Notes: generated by a model not told the origin, from the letters alone. DNA of 64,000 nucleotides from a bacterium (GCA_030433255.1 JAUIMI010000001.1:87378-151377), one strand, 5' to 3'. Shown: positions 43,015-52,067, counted from the first letter of the stretch. Translations and numbers: made by a program.

Positions 43015-43605
43015 ATGAATAAAGGTTCTCAAAAAATTGCAATTTCGGTATATGGTGCGCGAAACACTGGGTATTCAAAATCATTCGACGTATTAGAACA
43101 AGCAGAACATTTAGGTAAGGTTATCGCAGAGCATGATTGTATTGTAACCATTCCTGCAACAACTGGTTTTCCTTTTTGGGTAGCTAAAGGCGCTCATAAA
43201 TCAGGTACACAAGTCATTGGGTTTTCTCCAGCAGTCAGTGAAACAGAGCACAGCGAAGTATATAATCTTCCGACACAATATATGGATATGTTAATATATT
43301 CTGGTTTTGGTTTTGCAGGAAGTGATTTGTTACTTTCTCGTTCATCAGATGCAATTATTTTTGGTTATGGTGGATTAGAGACAGTCCATGAGTTTTGGGT
43401 AGCATTCCAAGAAAATAAACCTATTGGGATATTAAAAGGGGAGTGGGAGACAGATGAAATTTTATTTTCATTATTACGTGGACATGAATCTACTTTTGAT
43501 CATAGTAGAATCATCTTTGATAATGATCCAAATCGTTTAGTGGAACAGCTTATCAAAAAGGCAAAAGAACATAAGGCTGCGGTTCACCACATTGAGAAAA
43601 AATAA
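43015..43605 (+). CDS. SLOG/LOG-like Rossmann protein (TIGR00725-type)
   Basis: 196 residues. ISVYGARNTGYSKSF, VTIPATTGFPFWVAKGAH and GYGGLETVHEFWVAF follow the order of lysine-decarboxylase-like/SLOG proteins, the last being the nucleotide-binding PGGxGTxxE region in altered form. Relatives hydrolyse or sense nucleotide-derived ligands; the exact role is unknown. TATAAT lies 6 nt before the ATG. Confidence 0.7.
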   Translation: MNKGSQKIAISVYGARNTGYSKSFDVLEQAEHLGKVIAEHDCIVTIPATTGFPFWVAKGAHKSGTQVIGFSPAVSETEHSEVYNLPTQYMDMLIYSGFGFAGSDLLLSRSSDAIIFGYGGLETVHEFWVAFQENKPIGILKGEWETDEILFSLLRGHESTFDHSRIIFDNDPNRLVEQLIKKAKEHKAAVHHIEKK

Positions 43606-43634
43606 AAAACCTATACAGGTTTTTTATTTTACTG
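43600..43634. terminator. Bidirectional terminator
   Basis: AAAAAACCT-ATAC-AGGTTTTTT plus flanking A and T runs, between the SLOG gene and rplT. Confidence 0.8.
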
Positions 43635-43968
43635 TATCAACAATTCTTTTGAATGAATCTGGATTGTTTTCAGCCAAGTCAGCTAACATCTTTCGGTTGA
43701 TTTTGATATCTTTTTTGTTAAGCATATCAATGAATTTGCTGTATGAAATTTCGTATTTTCGCACTTCTGCGTTAATTTTCACGTTCCATAATCGTCGGAA
43801 ATTAGATTTTTTATCTCGACGGTGTGCAAAGGCATGATTTCCTGCATGTGCAATGGCTTCAGTAGCCATTTTCTTTTTAGTACTTCTTCCAAATCGGTAA
43901 CCTTTAACTTGTGCTAAGGTATTTTTTCGTGATTTGTTTTTGATTGTTCCTCTTTTTACTCGTGACAT
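43624..43968 (-). CDS. rplT: 50S ribosomal protein L20
   Basis: 114 residues: MSRVKRGTIKNKSRKNTLAQVKG-type N terminus, then HAGNHAFAHRRDKKSNFRRLW and KINRKMLADLAENNP, standard bL20. It is an early 50S assembly protein. Last gene of infC-rpmI-rplT. Confidence 0.95.
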   Translation of the reverse strand: MSRVKRGTIKNKSRKNTLAQVKGYRFGRSTKKKMATEAIAHAGNHAFAHRRDKKSNFRRLWNVKINAEVRKYEISYSKFIDMLNKKDIKINRKMLADLAENNPDSFKRIVDTVK

Positions 43969-43977
43969 AATAGTGTG

Positions 43978-44166
43978 TTAGTTATGTGGCATAAAGCGTG
44001 AAACTTGCTTTGCCGATAGGATAAAGTTTTCTTTGGTACCACGTTTTGCTCGTTTTGTATTTCCAGATGCTTTTGCATTAAAGTGGTTTTGACCTTTTTT
44101 ACGTACCTTTAGTTTACCGTTTTTTGTAACCTTGATACGTTTTGTGTGTGATTTATTCGTTTTCAT
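43978..44166 (-). CDS. rpmI: 50S ribosomal protein L35
   Basis: 62 residues: MKTNKSHTKRIKVTKNGKLK, then AKRGTKENFILSAKQVSRFM-type end, bL35. Between infC and rplT as usual, 2 nt after infC. Confidence 0.94.
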   Translation of the reverse strand: MKTNKSHTKRIKVTKNGKLKVRKKGQNHFNAKASGNTKRAKRGTKENFILSAKQVSRFMPHN

Positions 44167-44168
44167 AA

Positions 44169-44744
44169 TTACTTTTTCTTTACTGGTTCAATCAAGATAG
44201 CAATTCCCTTAGGGCTCTGCTTAAAGTCTTCAACAACTTTATATTCTTGATTGATAAATGATAATACGTTACTTAATCGATTGTGTAGGAATTCCTTGTC
44301 CATATATTTTGCCCGACCTCGTAAATAGAGTTCGGCTTTTACGCGATGTCCTTCTGAAAGCCATTCACTTGCTCGTTCAGCTTTTAATTTTAAATCAGCT
44401 TCACCGGTAGCAACACGGATTTGGATATTTTTAACTTCAACGGTATTTTGACGTGATTTGATTTCTTTTTGCTTTTTCTTTTGATCATAGACATATTTTC
44501 CATAATCAGTGATTTTAGCAACGGGAGGTTTTGCTTTTGCCGTTACCTCAATTAAATCTAACCCTTGATCGTATGCTAACGATAAAGCGTCATCACGAGA
44601 CATTACTTCTGAACCACCATCATCCATAAGGACGCGTAATTCAGGCGCTCGAATACCTTCATTAATTTTCAATCTATTATCTTGTTTGTTGTTTTTACTC
44701 AATGTGATGTTGTATGTATTAATCGTTAATAACCGTATATGCAA
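44169..44744 (-). CDS. infC: Translation initiation factor IF-3
   Basis: Up to 191 residues. INEGIRAPELRVLMDDGG opens the N domain; ITDYGKYVYDQKKKQKE and the C domain (EVKNIQIRVATGEADLKLK, KAELYLRGR) complete IF-3, which keeps subunits apart and checks start codons. The start is uncertain: no ATG precedes the domain in frame; candidates are TTG at 44744, an ATT at 44723 (infC often uses ATT) and TTG at 44699. Of interest because this ribosome lacks an anti-SD. Confidence 0.9.
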   Translation of the reverse strand: MHIRLLTINTYNITLSKNNKQDNRLKINEGIRAPELRVLMDDGGSEVMSRDDALSLAYDQGLDLIEVTAKAKPPVAKITDYGKYVYDQKKKQKEIKSRQNTVEVKNIQIRVATGEADLKLKAERASEWLSEGHRVKAELYLRGRAKYMDKEFLHNRLSNVLSFINQEYKVVEDFKQSPKGIAILIEPVKKK

Positions 44745-44754
44745 TCTTTTACGT

Positions 44755-44815
44755 GTTTCAGTAAAAAAGGGCTCTATTTAAAGCCACTCATATATAAGTA
44801 AAATATTAGCTAATT
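44755..44815 (-). promoter_or_regulatory. infC leader with attenuator-like hairpin
   Basis: On the minus strand GGCTTT-AAAT-AGAGCC is followed by CTTTTTT, about 20-40 nt upstream of the infC reading frame. Leader regulation of infC-rpmI-rplT (by L20 or charged tRNA) is common in bacteria. Confidence 0.45.
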
Positions 44816-44893
44816 TAGCCTAGAAGTCAATAGAATATGGCTTATTTGGTCTTAAAAGTATGGTATTTTATTGATTTAGGGTATAATAAAAAC

Positions 44894-45202
44894 ATGAAAG
44901 AAAATAATACACAACATAAAAAATTATGTAATTCTTGGTACCACCAAAAATGGTTTAGAATTGTTCTTGTTATTGTTGGGTTAGATATGGTTGTTTTGGG
45001 TGCAGCTATTACTTTAAATTTAGATATTTTGAGCTTTATTCAAAATATTAATAGTGTCGTACGTATTATTGGTGGATTTGCTTATGTACTAGTAGCAATG
45101 TTTGTTATTCATTATGCATTGTCGTATGAAAAACTAAAAAAAGAAACGTATCTTGTGTGCCGTCATTGTGTGCATGCAGAAAAGAAAGAAAAAGAAGAGT
45201 AA
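44894..45202 (+). CDS. Hypothetical two-span membrane protein
   Basis: 102 residues from ATG at 44894: basic N terminus, two membrane segments (about 19-41 and 53-75), and a short tail with two Cys in CRHCVHAEKK. No family recognised. TATAAT at 44882-44887 is 6 nt before this ATG, so the upstream ATG at 44837 is rejected. Confidence 0.6.
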   Translation: MKENNTQHKKLCNSWYHQKWFRIVLVIVGLDMVVLGAAITLNLDILSFIQNINSVVRIIGGFAYVLVAMFVIHYALSYEKLKKETYLVCRHCVHAEKKEKEE

Positions 45203-45249
45203 TCTTCTTTTTATATTGCAATTCATTGGTATACATCTACACTAAATAT

Positions 45250-45996
45250 ATGGCAATTATTACGTGGAATAAAAAATACCGAGAAACATTAGGTGAATCA
45301 GTGAATCGTTTTCGTTCTCAGTATCAAAAATACATGTCTTCAAAAATAACCTATGCTGGGAGACTAGATCCTTTAGCAGAAGGGTTGCTACTCTTGTTAA
45401 CTGATAATGATGTACACAAGAAACCAGAATTCTTATTAGTGGATAAAACATACCAAGTTGAGTTTATGTTAGGTTACCAGACTGACAGTTATGATATTTT
45501 AGGGTTAATCACAAGTATACAAAATAGTACTAATATAGACCAAGAGGAACTACACCAAAAAATCATAGATACACAAAAGACAACATCTCAAATATACCCA
45601 CCATATTCATCAAAAACAGTACAAGGGAAGCCTATGTGGCGATGGTCTCGTGATGGTCATATTTCAGATATTACAGCACCAGAACAAAATATATCTGTAA
45701 AACGCTCGCGGTATATTTCTTCTCGAGTAATTTCAATTAATGATTTTAAAAAAGAATACATTTATCCACTAACGCATGTTCAGGGAGATTTCAGACAATC
45801 AGATATTATTTCTAAGTGGGAAGACGTATTTGATAAACAAAATCATAAAAAAAATATAATCTTATACACTGCAGAATTTTCTGTCTCGTCTGGTACATAT
45901 ATTCGTTCTCTTATTCATAATATTGGAATTGAACTTGGGGTGGGGGGTGTTTGTGTTAAAATATCTCGTTCTCAAGTAGGTAATTTCCATTTATAA
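45250..45996 (+). CDS. truB: tRNA pseudouridine synthase B
   Basis: 248 residues. The catalytic Asp is in YAGRLDPLAEGLL (about 34-46); the KTYQVEFMLGYQTDSYD, PPYSSKTVQGKP and C-terminal SSGTYIRSLIHNIG motifs are TruB, which makes pseudouridine 55 in the tRNA T-loop. The start at 45250 fits the family N terminus. It overlaps no neighbour; an upstream reading from 45157 overlaps the previous gene. Confidence 0.9.
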   Translation: MAIITWNKKYRETLGESVNRFRSQYQKYMSSKITYAGRLDPLAEGLLLLLTDNDVHKKPEFLLVDKTYQVEFMLGYQTDSYDILGLITSIQNSTNIDQEELHQKIIDTQKTTSQIYPPYSSKTVQGKPMWRWSRDGHISDITAPEQNISVKRSRYISSRVISINDFKKEYIYPLTHVQGDFRQSDIISKWEDVFDKQNHKKNIILYTAEFSVSSGTYIRSLIHNIGIELGVGGVCVKISRSQVGNFHL

Positions 45997-46035
45997 ATTA
46001 TTGACATAATAATATATTTATGATATTATTTAATT

Positions 46036-46614
46036 ATGAATGATGTATTACAAATTTTAGGTACCTTTGTTGTTATTGTATTTCTTACTTTTGCTCTTGC
46101 TGGTAAATCTCCACGAGCAGTTGTGTATGATGCATTACAGAACGAGAAGATTAACACCGAAAATAATGTTCCTACCTTATTGAGTATGCGTGATTATATT
46201 CCACCTTCATGGTCTGGAACTACAGGTAATACAAATACTACTGTTATTGATGGAGATTCTCATACTACTTCTGGTACCGTTTTTGTTTCAGCTACACAAG
46301 ACAAAAATTACGTTCGTTCGAATTTTGAAAATAGCGCTACAAATGATACCGATAGAGGTGATATAGTAATTGCAGCAAAACAAAATAACCTTGCAACAGC
46401 ATCAGTTATAAATGCTACAGGACAGAATATCGGAACAGATCTCGGCGGAATGGAATTACTTATTATTGTAATGATGTTAATTATTCTTGTTGTGCTGGCA
46501 CGTATTACAACACGTAAACACAATCGATTAAAATATCAATCTGGATACTATCCAAGAAATACAACAGGTAATTATAGTCAACATAATGATTATCGACCGT
46601 ATTATCAATATTAA
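46036..46614 (+). CDS. Hypothetical membrane protein with two spans
   Basis: 192 residues: N-terminal membrane segment (about 7-24), an extracytoplasmic Thr/Asn-rich part of about 110 residues, a second span (about 138-156) and a Tyr-rich tail. No family recognised; a surface role is possible. TATTAT lies 6 nt before the ATG. Confidence 0.55.
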   Translation: MNDVLQILGTFVVIVFLTFALAGKSPRAVVYDALQNEKINTENNVPTLLSMRDYIPPSWSGTTGNTNTTVIDGDSHTTSGTVFVSATQDKNYVRSNFENSATNDTDRGDIVIAAKQNNLATASVINATGQNIGTDLGGMELLIIVMMLIILVVLARITTRKHNRLKYQSGYYPRNTTGNYSQHNDYRPYYQY

Positions 46615-46615
46615 A

Positions 46616-46660
46616 AACACCAAGAAAAACTATCGTTTTCATGATAGTTTTTCTTTTGCA
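46616..46660 (+). terminator. Intrinsic terminator
   Basis: AAGAAAAACTATC-GTTTTCAT-GATAGTTTTTCTT stem with T run. Confidence 0.85.
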
Positions 46661-46716
46661 TTTTTTAGTCTCTATGATATTATTTCTTTGTACTTGAATA
46701 TCAAGTATGAACAGAT

Positions 46717-46788
46717 TCCCCGGTAGCTCAGTGGTAGAGCACTCGGCTGTTAACCGATTGGTCGTAGGTTCGAATCCTACCCGGGGAG
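46717..46788 (+). tRNA. tRNA-Asn (anticodon GTT), integration target
   Basis: 72 nt: acceptor TCCCCGG/CCGGGGA, D-arm, anticodon loop CTGTTAA (GTT), T-arm GTAGG-TTCGAAT-CCTAC. CCA not encoded. The stop and last codons of recombinase 2 are read from its 3' end (46777-46788), as recombinase 1 does with tRNA-Val. Confidence 0.94.
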
Positions 46789-48483
46789 CAAAGTTGGACA
46801 AAGCACTGTTAAATCAGTGTTTTTTCCTTTATTTACAAGGTTATTTTCAGGTTCGAACGGGCTATATTTGGCTAGTATACGTTTACGTCCATTTATGTAC
46901 TTGTTTATCCAAGAAACGTTGGAAACATTGAGGTTTTCCTCGTTCCAGACTAGGTTCGAACGAAATCGAGACATTAACTCTTTTTTCTCTTTTACGGTCC
47001 CATTCTCTATAACATTCTTCATTTCAACTCCAAGATTAACGATATTATGAAGCTCTTTGAACCAGTCTACAACTTCTATTCTTTCATCTTTTTTCTTGTT
47101 TTGTTTTAGTTCTATTTCAGCTAAATCAGAATTGTATTCTTCTTCATTGATCATCTCTTTTCGATACATGTCACGCAGCTTTTTCTTTTCTTTTTCTAAG
47201 TTTTCTGAAAAGTTTTCTTGAGCTTCAGCGATGGTTTTATTTTCTTCTAGCTCTTTATCTTTTAGATCATCAATATGTCTTCGGACCCAATCAGCAAGGT
47301 CAGGAGAAAGCAATAGATTTTGATCCACGTAATCAATTAAGAATTCATCAACTTTTGACTCGCTTAGGGTTCTTGCTTTTATACCTTTCGTTTTTCTCCT
47401 TTTTACATTGTAGTAATAGACGTAATCAAGATATTTTGGAGATTTCATTTTTTCAATTTTGATTCCACATTGAGGACACTCTGTTTTATTCTTATATGCA
47501 AATTTCTTTTTGCAGTCACATATCACTTGGTGCTTTGGGTCTCCACCGATAAAACCCTCGTCCTCGCTCAGAATAAATCCTGTGTAAGCGTATTCATGCT
47601 TTTGAACTACTGAGAAAGTTTTTCTTCCTAGGTACCCAAGAATCTTATTATAATCATCTTCTGTAATGATTCTCGGTAGAGAAGGATCGAGTTCCCGCCT
47701 TGTTGTATCTACTCCATCTTCATCTTTTGAGTAAAAGAATCCGGCATAGATTGGGTTAATAAGTGCATTGTAGATATGAGATCTATGCACGAGGTTTCCA
47801 CCCTGACGTTTTGTTTTTGGTGTTGTGAGTTTTAGTTCATGTACTGCATATTCATAAATACTTGTTATTGAATCATTTCCTTTGAGAAATCTTTTGAAAA
47901 TCAGTTTTAGTTTTGGAAAATTCTCTTTATCAACAAGCCATCCGCGGTCTCCTTTTTCTTTGGATTTATCGTTAATGAATCCAAGCGTGGCTTTACCATT
48001 TGGTAGACCTTTCTTATATCTTTCGTTTAATCCTAGTTTTACATCTTCACTCTTTTTCCCTGAATCAAATTTATTATCGGTAAATTCATCTTGTAGATTC
48101 TTTTTATCACGGGCACTATTTGTATATACTCTGTGACGAGTTCTTATGTGGTGTAAATCACCCTCATCCATTAGCCTAATAACTGTACCAGCATCAGTAG
48201 GGTTACGAGATAATCTGGTTGAGTCTAAACATATCCATGCATTTATTTCGCCTTTCTCTGTAGCTTTTACTAGTTTATCAAATTCAGGTCTATTGTTTCT
48301 ATAAAAAGCTGATTTTTGCTCACTGAAAATTTGAATACAGTTGAGGTTGTTATTATCAATATCTCCTTCTATAATCCCTATTTGTTTTGGAATTGATTGA
48401 ATTTGTCTATCTTCAGAGTCAGAAGATTTACGAGCGTACCCGCCATAATTATATTTTTGATATTCTATTTCTTGGTAATACAT
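46777..48483 (-). CDS. Large serine recombinase (integrase) 2
   Basis: 568 residues. Resolvase domain with catalytic Ser near 20 (YARKSSDSEDRQIQS) and LDSTRLSRN; recombinase domain about 165-290; zinc ribbon (CDCKKKF, CPQCG) near 345-370; coiled coil about 415-480. Only distantly like recombinase 1. The last codons (LLPG, then TAG) come from tRNA-Asn, so the C terminus depends on the target. An inverted repeat precedes the start. Confidence 0.92.
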   Translation of the reverse strand: MYYQEIEYQKYNYGGYARKSSDSEDRQIQSIPKQIGIIEGDIDNNNLNCIQIFSEQKSAFYRNNRPEFDKLVKATEKGEINAWICLDSTRLSRNPTDAGTVIRLMDEGDLHHIRTRHRVYTNSARDKKNLQDEFTDNKFDSGKKSEDVKLGLNERYKKGLPNGKATLGFINDKSKEKGDRGWLVDKENFPKLKLIFKRFLKGNDSITSIYEYAVHELKLTTPKTKRQGGNLVHRSHIYNALINPIYAGFFYSKDEDGVDTTRRELDPSLPRIITEDDYNKILGYLGRKTFSVVQKHEYAYTGFILSEDEGFIGGDPKHQVICDCKKKFAYKNKTECPQCGIKIEKMKSPKYLDYVYYYNVKRRKTKGIKARTLSESKVDEFLIDYVDQNLLLSPDLADWVRRHIDDLKDKELEENKTIAEAQENFSENLEKEKKKLRDMYRKEMINEEEYNSDLAEIELKQNKKKDERIEVVDWFKELHNIVNLGVEMKNVIENGTVKEKKELMSRFRSNLVWNEENLNVSNVSWINKYINGRKRILAKYSPFEPENNLVNKGKNTDLTVLCPTLLPG

Positions 48484-48506
48484 ATATTCTTCTTTATTAA
48501 CTAACT

Positions 48507-48525
48507 ATTACAGACATACTGTAAT
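48507..48525. promoter_or_regulatory. Operator-like inverted repeat before recombinase 2
   Basis: ATTACAG-ACATA-CTGTAAT, 7-bp arms with 5-bp spacer, 23 nt upstream of the recombinase start. Matches the position of the inverted repeat before recombinase 1. Confidence 0.45.
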
Positions 48526-48841
48526 AAGATTTATAAATCAATAACTTTCTATAACCCTTTTTCATAGCTACCCCAATACCAAACAAAAAAGAATGGTATT
48601 GGATAACAATGAGATAAAGAAAAGTTAGAGATATGAAGATACAAATTCTTTTATATCCTCATTTCCACAACCCCTATCTTGTTAAGAGCCAGATAGAGCC
48701 CACATTGCTTTTACAGTTTTTCCCCTCATTCTCTAACGTAATGAAGTCATCTGTGCCGTACGTAGTCACCTCACAGCCTTTTTATACTCGCACTGAAAAT
48801 TTATACCCCAGCGAGTCGAGATAAATCTCAATTGATGATAT
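48526..48841. other. Gene-free stretch
   Basis: No convincing gene. It contains one stem (CCAATACC/GGTATTGG around 48571-48601) and otherwise low-complexity sequence; a 63-codon frame at 48633 shows no protein-like features. Confidence 0.4.
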
Positions 48842-49027
48842 TTATTGTTGTCGAGCACGAACCTTTAGTGAGGTAGCCCCAATTGTCAGCAAGAAAACAC
48901 CAAACTCTTCAAGTTCAGTTTCATTAAAATTATCTACTTCTGGACCAATGTCTTTTCGTAGAATTTCTTTAAGTTCAGTTTTTGCTTGTACTGAAAGATT
49001 CATAACTAATGCGTTTTTGGTTCGCAT
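48842..49027 (-). CDS. Small hypothetical protein
   Basis: 61 residues, helical and charged (NLSVQAKTELKEILRKDIG, NETELEEFGVFLLT). Possibly starts at the internal Met 9. No family recognised; the short size and position after the recombinase suggest an element-encoded regulator, but nothing proves it. Confidence 0.45.
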   Translation of the reverse strand: MRTKNALVMNLSVQAKTELKEILRKDIGPEVDNFNETELEEFGVFLLTIGATSLKVRARQQ

Positions 49028-49144
49028 TGTTAGTATCTGTTATTTCTTACCGGGACGTTAAGATATCCTTTTTTGTTTCTTTCTTTGTCGAGAGAAAAAC
49101 ATTATAAATAAGGGTTTTCTAGCTTTATGTACAAAAAAAGATAC

Positions 49145-50248
49145 CTAGGTATCTTTTTTATTTTTGATTATCTTATCAATTAAATAAACAAATTCTTTAT
49201 TTATTTTTTGAGACCTTAATTCAAATTCAAGTGAATTTAACCCATTATGTTTATCAGTTATTCCTTCATTTATTCTTCTTCTCTGATTGGTAAAACTAAC
49301 CTTAAATTTATTTCCAGGATAACCTAGTTCATCTTTTGTTTTCCTGTCCCTGGACGTTTTGAATTGTTGAAGTAATTTAACTTCATCTCTATTTGATTTA
49401 CCAACAAAAATTTCTCCAACACCTTCAACTACAAAAAAGTAACCCTCACTGTCTCTTTGGTCAATTCTATAATTATAAATTTCTTTGATTTCAGGAATGC
49501 CACCGATGAACTCTACTTCCCATTTTTTTCGAGTGAAGAAATCAATAACCTTTATTTTATTTTTTGAATCGAGGTAATAGAGTGTTTTTGCTATATCAAA
49601 ATCTTTTTCTTGAAAAGCGTTAATTGGTATATTAACCTTATTTTCAAAGGCATTTAATTGCTTTACATGCTTATAGAAACTCTCTAATTGGGTGTTATTT
49701 AGCTCTACAAGGCTTTGAAAATCAAATTCTGCAACATCGTGCCACTCTATATAAATCTTTGTGTATTCGGGGACAAGAGAAATAAGTTCTCCTAGGTGAT
49801 TTGATATTTCATGTAGTGAAAATACTGTAATCTCAGAGTTTTCATCTCGTGTATTTTTTGCAACTTCAAGCTCTGCATATTTGTAAATCATGTCCGTTTG
49901 GTCTTGTATTATGTATTCATCTATATCATCAAGGTGTTCTTTTCTTGTGAGTAACTCTTTAGTTATTTTTAGTGGAATACTATTTGTATCAATAACTTCC
50001 AGCTTATCTATTTTTCCAAAAGAACAATCTGAAAGAATTTCATTTACTCTGTTCAGACTAAATTCTTCTAGTGTGGCATATCCTGATCCATCATTTTTGA
50101 ATTCATTCAGAAAGGTATTGGAGTTATAGAATTCTTCTCGATATATTTCACTCAGAAAAAATTCATTTCTTTTTTCATCCTTTAGCTTTTTGAGAAATAG
50201 TAAAAACCAAAAATCAATATCAGTTTTTTCATTGATATATTCTTCCAT
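49145..50248 (-). CDS. Hypothetical protein of mobile region
   Basis: 367 residues, acidic, no membrane segment. The N-terminal two thirds show no known fold; the C terminus (KVSFTNQRRRINEGITDKHNG) may be a small helical DNA-binding part. The start is supported by TATAAT 6 nt before the ATG on the minus strand. No function assigned. Confidence 0.6.
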   Translation of the reverse strand: MEEYINEKTDIDFWFLLFLKKLKDEKRNEFFLSEIYREEFYNSNTFLNEFKNDGSGYATLEEFSLNRVNEILSDCSFGKIDKLEVIDTNSIPLKITKELLTRKEHLDDIDEYIIQDQTDMIYKYAELEVAKNTRDENSEITVFSLHEISNHLGELISLVPEYTKIYIEWHDVAEFDFQSLVELNNTQLESFYKHVKQLNAFENKVNIPINAFQEKDFDIAKTLYYLDSKNKIKVIDFFTRKKWEVEFIGGIPEIKEIYNYRIDQRDSEGYFFVVEGVGEIFVGKSNRDEVKLLQQFKTSRDRKTKDELGYPGNKFKVSFTNQRRRINEGITDKHNGLNSLEFELRSQKINKEFVYLIDKIIKNKKDT

Positions 50249-50384
50249 GTTTATATTATACTCCAGTCACTCTTTTCTATCTATTTCATTTTTCAATTAT
50301 CTCTGAATGAGTTAAACTTAGATTACAACCTAGTGAGCTAACCCCATTCTTTTGAGTGGATATGTTCCAAATATGACGTGAGTC

Positions 50385-50431
50385 ACGAACAAGCTAAAAA
50401 ACCCCATCATCATGGGTGTGCTTGTTCGTGC
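50385..50431. repeat. Compound hairpin
   Basis: CACGAACAAGC pairs with GCTTGTTCGTG, enclosing CCCAT/ATGGG. It lies in the gene-free stretch 50249-50514; possible small RNA or terminator without T run. Confidence 0.5.
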
Positions 50432-50514
50432 CGTTCCTTGGAAACTTGTGAATGAGAAATTTATTTCTACTATGGTGGTGGGATTTTTTAGTTCCACAAT
50501 CATAGTAATTAACA

Positions 50515-50652
50515 ATGAAAATCATGATAGATATTATAAGAACTATTGGATTTATTATCGTCATTGTTTTATCAATAAAGTTTTTGATTGCATTTCCGTG
50601 GATACTACTCGTAGTCTTATTTTTTATTGGGGTAACAATGATGAATCTTTAA
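50515..50652 (+). CDS. Small membrane protein (45 aa)
   Basis: 45 codons from ATG at 50515, almost entirely hydrophobic after residue 6 (IDIIRTIGFIIVIVLSIKFL, then IAFPWILLVVLFF), forming one or two spans. The next small membrane gene begins 10 nt later, suggesting a two-gene unit. A frame on a different phase overlaps it but has no protein-like features. Confidence 0.45.
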   Translation: MKIMIDIIRTIGFIIVIVLSIKFLIAFPWILLVVLFFIGVTMMNL

Positions 50653-50662
50653 TACATAAAAT

Positions 50663-50866
50663 ATGAATAACTTTTGGAAACCTAGAAGCATTAACATCGT
50701 TGATGTTGTAATTATCTTATTGATATTACTATCTCTATTTCTTATGTACTGGGAACTAGATACAGCACAAGAAAGTCAGAGAATTAAATACATGATGCTC
50801 AATAGTGATATTTTTATGACTTACGAACAAGTACAAGAGATTAAATCAGTATTGAATATGGAGTAG
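50663..50866 (+). CDS. Small single-span membrane protein
   Basis: 67 residues: a basic N terminus, one membrane segment (about 11-30, VDVVIILLILLSLFLMYW) and a polar tail. No family recognised. Follows the 45-residue membrane protein. Confidence 0.5.
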   Translation: MNNFWKPRSINIVDVVIILLILLSLFLMYWELDTAQESQRIKYMMLNSDIFMTYEQVQEIKSVLNME

Positions 50867-50893
50867 TTTTCTACTTCTTTTTTCTTGCAAAAA

Positions 50894-51070
50894 GTGTCCG
50901 ATAAAGTGGCGTTTTATTTGGCACCCAAGAATCATAGAGAGTGTCCGTTCAGGTCGCATATATTTCCAAAAAACCCTTATATTATAACGAAATAAGATAA
51001 TTTGAATCGGACAGTTTAGTAATAAAAAATACGTAGAATCTGTAAAGTAAAGTTGCGTTTTATCGGACAC
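50894..51070. mobile_element. MITE-like element with terminal inverted repeats
   Basis: GTGTCCGATAAA (50894-50905) is inverted at 51059-51070, with extra inner copies of TGTCCG at 50942 and, inverted, at about 51006. The 177-bp body encodes nothing convincing. The ends resemble those of insertion sequences, so a non-autonomous remnant is likely. Confidence 0.5.
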
Positions 51071-51118
51071 ATAATCTTTTCTTTTTGCAGAGGTTTTTGT
51101 AAAGAATATAATTGAAAT

Positions 51119-52039
51119 ATGAATAAGAATGAGATAATTTTTGAGCTTGCGAACATATCAAATTGTTTGAGAAGTTTAATTGATAAGAATAAAAGCAAGA
51201 TTTTATATTCATTTAATCCTAAGAATATAAATGGAGAAATAAATGGTTATATATTAAAAATCATAGAAGAGTTTGATGTAAAAGATGTAGGAAAAATTTT
51301 TGCTCTTTATTCTCAATATATTGGATCTGCTCTTAATATGTTCAGTTCCAGTCTGTCTATATTTAACATTATCTTTAAGGAAGATGATAATCATAATTGC
51401 ATGGATGCAATGTTTGCTCTTTCAAGGACTGTGACTGAAGCTACAATTAAAATGCATTATATTACTTATACTAATCAAAAAGAATCTGGTCGCTATTTAC
51501 TTGCAAGTAGTTTATCTGAATCGATGAAGCTCTATAAAAGAGCTCAAAATGATATAGAATTTGAAGAGGCTAGAAAAATGTTTTCAGATGTAATGTCTCA
51601 TAATCAAAATGTTTTAATTAAGTTAGATTTTCCTACTGAACCTGATATTTCAAAATATAATAAGGCGGAAAGAAAAAAAATTCTATCGGTTGTGAATCTA
51701 GATATGTCATCTATTCATAAAAAATCATTACCTAATATAGAAAATAGTTATAAGGATTTGAAAATGGTTGAGTATAAGAATTCAGCACAGACTTTATATA
51801 AATTTTATGAGTATGGTAATTCTTTTGTTCATCTTTCTACGATTTCAAATTTAATAGATTCAAAAAATAAGCATTTCTGGGTAGCCTACACCTATGTAAA
51901 TAGCATTCTGCTTTCTATGAGTTTACTAATCAAATTGATTCCAAAAAATAAATCTAAAAAAATCTTGAAGGATTTTGATCTAATACTTAATGATTTTCTT
52001 AAATTACAACCAGAAATTGTTAAGAACTGGAATAAGTAA
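51119..52039 (+). CDS. Hypothetical protein, DUF5677/HEPN-like
   Basis: 306 residues, all helical. FALSRTVTEATIKMHYI and a later YEYGNSFVHLS resemble DUF5677-type proteins, related to HEPN helical bundles found in defence systems; the match is by eye. TATAAT at 51107-51112 is 6 nt before the ATG. Next to a membrane protein of effector type. Confidence 0.5.
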   Translation: MNKNEIIFELANISNCLRSLIDKNKSKILYSFNPKNINGEINGYILKIIEEFDVKDVGKIFALYSQYIGSALNMFSSSLSIFNIIFKEDDNHNCMDAMFALSRTVTEATIKMHYITYTNQKESGRYLLASSLSESMKLYKRAQNDIEFEEARKMFSDVMSHNQNVLIKLDFPTEPDISKYNKAERKKILSVVNLDMSSIHKKSLPNIENSYKDLKMVEYKNSAQTLYKFYEYGNSFVHLSTISNLIDSKNKHFWVAYTYVNSILLSMSLLIKLIPKNKSKKILKDFDLILNDFLKLQPEIVKNWNK

Positions 52040-52067
52040 ATTATGTTCTTTAGGGTATAATTTCTCT

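Noticed and set aside
46505-46801. 98-codon minus-strand frame across tRNA-Asn
   Set aside because: It reads the reverse strand of the tRNA and terminator (the familiar RVGFEPTTNRLTAECSTTELPG type of false protein) and has no support.
48633-48824. 63-codon plus-strand frame in the gap after recombinase 2
   Set aside because: Composition is not protein-like, there is no promoter at the start, and nothing similar is recognised.
50412-50666. 84-codon frame before the small membrane protein at 50663
   Set aside because: It begins inside a hairpin and runs out of phase with the more plausible hydrophobic 45-codon gene at 50515-50652.
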